Shown here: positions 5,820 through 7,299 of the stretch, in pieces
Layout: every line of letters begins with the position of its first letter
Numbering within the stretch: the stretch's first letter is position 1
Notes under the pieces: model-generated
Seen by the model: only the letters and a program-made list of their open reading frames with translations
What the model was told of the DNA's origin: nothing
Database searches by the model: none
NCBI GenBank assembly: GCA_028275075.1
Contig: JAQCNK010000220.1
Coordinates: forward strand, 1 to 7,299
Direction: 5' to 3'
Source: Haloarcula sp.
Lineage (GTDB): Archaea; Halobacteriota; Halobacteria; Halobacteriales; Haloarculaceae
Length of the DNA: 7,299 nucleotides
Made by a program: the position numbers and the translations under genes

Positions 5820-6095
5820 ATGCCGGAGATCGTGAAGACAGACGATGTCCTCGGCGGGGACCCCCGAATCGAGGGACACCGTATCGGCGTGTATCACGTC
5901 TACCAGCGCTACGTCGACGGAGACGACACGCCAGAGGAGATCGCCACGAGCTACGACATCTCGGTCGCCGAGGTCCACGCCGCGCTCGCGTACGCCTTCA
6001 GCCACCCCGAAGAGATGCGTACTATTGAGACTCGGAACCAGTCGATGTACGAGGAGCACGCGCCGAATCGCCTCGTTCCTGACGAGACTACCTAG
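5820..6095 (+). CDS. DUF433 antitoxin
   Basis: This 91-residue protein begins MPEIVKTDDVLGGDPRIEGH, the strand and Gly-Asp-Pro-x-Ile motif that opens the DUF433 (VapB-like) family. RIGVYHVYQRYVDG and a helix-turn-helix at residues ~36-60 follow (DTPEEIATSYDISVAEVHAAL), then YAFSHPEEM. The acidic C-terminal tail (~65-91) is the part that normally wraps the toxin. DUF433 proteins neutralise a PIN-like DUF5615 partner and repress their own operon through the HTH. ATG 5820 is preferred because the family normally starts here and codon bias becomes strong from this point. An in-frame ATG at 5781 would add MAGTGSQSSSGGT and cannot be excluded. The stop is 10 bp before the toxin start. A possible TATA element, TTATTA (5735-5740), lies in the 200-bp region shared with the divergent VWA pseudogene. 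Confidence 0.85.
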   Translation: MPEIVKTDDVLGGDPRIEGHRIGVYHVYQRYVDGDDTPEEIATSYDISVAEVHAALAYAFSHPEEMRTIETRNQSMYEEHAPNRLVPDETT

Positions 6096-6099
6096 AGGA
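6095..6099 (+). promoter_or_regulatory. Shine-Dalgarno sequence of the toxin gene
   Basis: GAGGA begins on the last base of the antitoxin stop codon and ends 6 nt before ATG 6106. It supports this start and translation of the toxin as the second gene of a shared mRNA. Confidence 0.6.
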
Positions 6100-6105
6100 C
6101 GTTCG

Positions 6106-6438
6106 ATGGAACTGCTCGCGGACGAAAACGTCGAGACCGAGTGGATACAGGCCCTCCGCGACGACGGCCATGATGTTGTCCGCGTTGTCGACGTCGAGGA
6201 TCTTGGGGTAAGCGCGTCTGATCCGGACGTCCTAGCCGTTGCAACCCGAAAGGACCGCGTTCTGCTGACAGCCGACCAGTCGGATTTCAGTAATCCACCG
6301 GCAGACGAGCATCCTGGTATCATCATTATCGCGGACGTGACCCGGACTGGCGGCGAAGTGAGACGTGCGGTTCGCCGAATCGAACAGTCAGTCTCCGACC
6401 TCGCCGATCACGTCGCGTACGTCAGTGACTGGCTGTGA
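6106..6438 (+). CDS. DUF5615 family PIN-like toxin
   Basis: This 110-residue protein starts MELLADENVETEWIQALRDD, the diagnostic opening of DUF5615 (Mut7-C-like, PIN fold) proteins, with the conserved metal-binding acid at D6. Further acidic positions are D39/D41 (SDPDVLAVA), followed by a strand and TADQSDF with D57 and D60, then the hydrophobic strand GIIIIADVTR. The C-terminal helix (RRAVRRIEQSVSDLADHVAYV) completes the domain. Length and motif order are normal, so the protein looks intact. By family it should be a metal-dependent ribonuclease held inactive by the DUF433 protein encoded just upstream; the cellular target is not known from the sequence. Pairing, gene order (antitoxin first) and the 10-bp gap all fit a type II toxin-antitoxin operon. 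It converges on the regulator gene with only 20 bp between the stops. Confidence 0.88.
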   Translation: MELLADENVETEWIQALRDDGHDVVRVVDVEDLGVSASDPDVLAVATRKDRVLLTADQSDFSNPPADEHPGIIIIADVTRTGGEVRRAVRRIEQSVSDLADHVAYVSDWL

Positions 6439-6458
6439 CCGCCTGCGGAGAAGACACG

Positions 6459-7034
6459 TTATTCATCGACTGCCGCGTCCAGTTCGTCGACGTCGGGGCT
6501 CTCTTCGAGATCGGGATCGACATCCAGGAGCACGTCGCGCATCTCCTGCAGGATCGTCTCGGCTTCGAGCACGGGGAGGTCCTGCTCGCGCGCCGTGATG
6601 CGGGCATTCATTCGGCCTTGGACGTAGTCACGGGCGTACTCAAGGACGGTCGCAAGGCCGCTGACGCCGTGCCGGTCGAGAAACAGCTGAATGTTCTCGT
6701 TCGTCTCGCGTCGGGCGAGCGCGACGAACAGTGCCGGCGTAATCTGATAGGAGTCCTCCTCTGTCTGGACGTTGAGGTCGATCTGGCGGGCCCGGTATCG
6801 ATGCGGCTGGGTGTCCGTCACGCGCTCGAGAATGCCGCTCTCGACGAGGTGTTTCACGTCCTCGTAGACGGTCGTCGTCGAACTATCGAGCCCTTCAGAG
6901 AGTTTCTCGACCGTCGGCATATCGAGCGTGAGCACCCGGGCGTAGATCTTCGCATACCGCTGGTTCGTCACGACATCAGAGATGGCGAGCATCGCATCGA
7001 GTGGATGTGAACCCCGGGAAGCGGCGTTGGCCAT
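6459..7034 (-). CDS. Winged-helix regulator, DUF7437-like
   Basis: From ATG 7034 this is a 191-residue protein. After a short polar lead, residues ~12-36 form a helix (LDAMLAISDVVTNQRYAKIY). Residues ~38-83 form a winged helix: MPTVEKLSEGLDSSTTTVYE, recognition helix TTTVYEDVKHLVESGIL, wing ERVTDTQPHRYRAR. The C-terminal half (~95-191) is an all-helical domain (ITPALFVALARRETNENIQ, then DRHGVSGLATVLEYARDYV) with an acidic tail (DPDLEESPDVDELDAAVDE). This two-part architecture is what I know as the haloarchaeal DUF7437-type regulators, of unknown ligand. ATG 7034 is preferred over ATG 7043 because the TATA box is centred 26 bp upstream of 7034, fitting a leaderless transcript; the longer start would add only MKY. 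All parts are present. It converges on the toxin-antitoxin operon and is not obviously part of it. Confidence 0.82.
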   Translation of the reverse strand: MANAASRGSHPLDAMLAISDVVTNQRYAKIYARVLTLDMPTVEKLSEGLDSSTTTVYEDVKHLVESGILERVTDTQPHRYRARQIDLNVQTEEDSYQITPALFVALARRETNENIQLFLDRHGVSGLATVLEYARDYVQGRMNARITAREQDLPVLEAETILQEMRDVLLDVDPDLEESPDVDELDAAVDE

Positions 7035-7055
7035 GTATTTCATTTTCCGCGGATT

Positions 7056-7064
7056 CTATAAAAC
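7056..7064 (-). promoter_or_regulatory. TATA box of the DUF7437-like regulator
   Basis: On the minus strand this reads GTTTTATAG, a good match to the archaeal TATA box, with purines just upstream as expected for a BRE. Its centre is 26 bp before ATG 7034. It is the clearest promoter in the window. Confidence 0.65.
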
Positions 7065-7091
7065 ACTGTCGCCGGACGATTCCGCTGAGAA

Positions 7092-7226
7092 TTAATCGAG
7101 TTCGCCCAGCTTCCGTTGGACACAGTCGTGGAGCCGTTGTGCGCCGCCGTCTGAGAGATCGACCTCAGTGTCGACCGTCGTGCCAGGAACGTTGACGATG
7201 TCCTCCGGCGCGGCAGACTGTGGTGG
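7092..7226 (-). pseudogene. 3' remnant of an unidentified gene
   Basis: A minus-strand frame is open from an upstream TAA (7227-7229) to its TAA stop (7092-7094). It encodes about 44 residues: PEDIVNVPGTTVDTEVDLSD, then GGAQRLHDCVQRKLGELD. The acidic sequence, amphipathic last helix and GC-ending codons look like a genuine protein C-terminus. No start codon is available, so the gene is broken or joined by a frameshift to the minus-strand frame at 7230-7299 (LEHSLEGVLDTSNFTRLARE). I do not recognise it. It is read in the same direction as the regulator and ends about 28 bp before that gene's TATA box. Confidence 0.4.
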
Positions 7227-7299
7227 TTACCGGTTCGCGGGCGAGTCTGGTGAAGTTGGAAGTATCAAGAACACCCTCCAAGCTGTGTTCCAAGATATC

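Noticed and set aside
7230..7299. A plus-strand gene start near the right edge (frame ending SIKNTLQAVFQDI).
   Set aside because: Both strands are open over this short stretch and no start, promoter or family motif decides between them.
1..7299. tRNA or rRNA genes.
   Set aside because: I saw no TTCGA-type T-arm with a matching acceptor stem and no rRNA-like segment on either strand, though I could not run a covariance search.

Overview
The window looks like accessory DNA from a haloarchaeon (class Halobacteria). It is GC-rich. The intact proteins are strongly acidic, and several genes have a TATA-like box centred about 26-28 bp before an ATG with no leader, the usual haloarchaeal arrangement. 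The named families are ones I know from haloarchaea: a DUF5518-like membrane protein, a DUF6788 protein, winged-helix regulators, a von Willebrand factor A (VWA) protein, an NrS-1-like primase and a DUF433/DUF5615 pair. These assignments come from reading the translations, not from a search. Much of the window is broken genes, as expected in a plasmid-derived or recombination-prone genomic island.

Layout, left half. Positions 1-830 hold only gene tails and remnants (1-60 plus, 219-383 minus, 681-824 minus) and the first copy of a ~120-bp direct repeat (523-642). A four-helix membrane protein follows (963-1439). A 5'-truncated DDE transposase remnant on the minus strand (about 1441-1961) stops where the second repeat copy begins (1962-2082). 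Just after the repeat is a small acidic gene (2097-2312). The gene-free stretch 2313-2610 carries four same-orientation repeats with core TCGCACACGGGG. They resemble origin-recognition boxes or iterons and are the best candidate here for a replication or partition site.

Middle. A DUF6788 gene (2611-2934, minus) and a winged-helix regulator gene (from 3073, plus) diverge from an intergenic region with a perfect 10-bp inverted repeat, a likely operator. The regulator is broken: an in-frame TGA at 3232-3234 and loss of its 3' end at about 3723. It is joined there, tail to tail, to a minus-strand composite of a primase-polymerase fragment (about 3726-4133) fused in frame to the end of a VWA protein (4136-5617). 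The VWA gene has lost its reading frame several times towards its N-terminus, although the MIDAS metal-site motifs are intact in the longest open segment.

Right half. A compact toxin-antitoxin operon is intact: DUF433 antitoxin (5820-6095) and DUF5615 PIN-like toxin (6106-6438). Convergent to it is an intact winged-helix regulator (6459-7034, minus) with a clear TATA box. The last ~200 bp hold a 3' remnant of another gene.

How it fits together: the intact units are the membrane protein, the 71-residue protein, the DUF6788 protein, the TA pair and the last regulator. Repeats, a dead insertion sequence, a microhomology-type gene fusion and several premature stops surround them. I see no complete new multi-gene system. 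The features most deserving follow-up are the repeat array at 2341-2525, the duplicated 120-bp element, the operator at 2949-2989 and the VWA-primase chimera.
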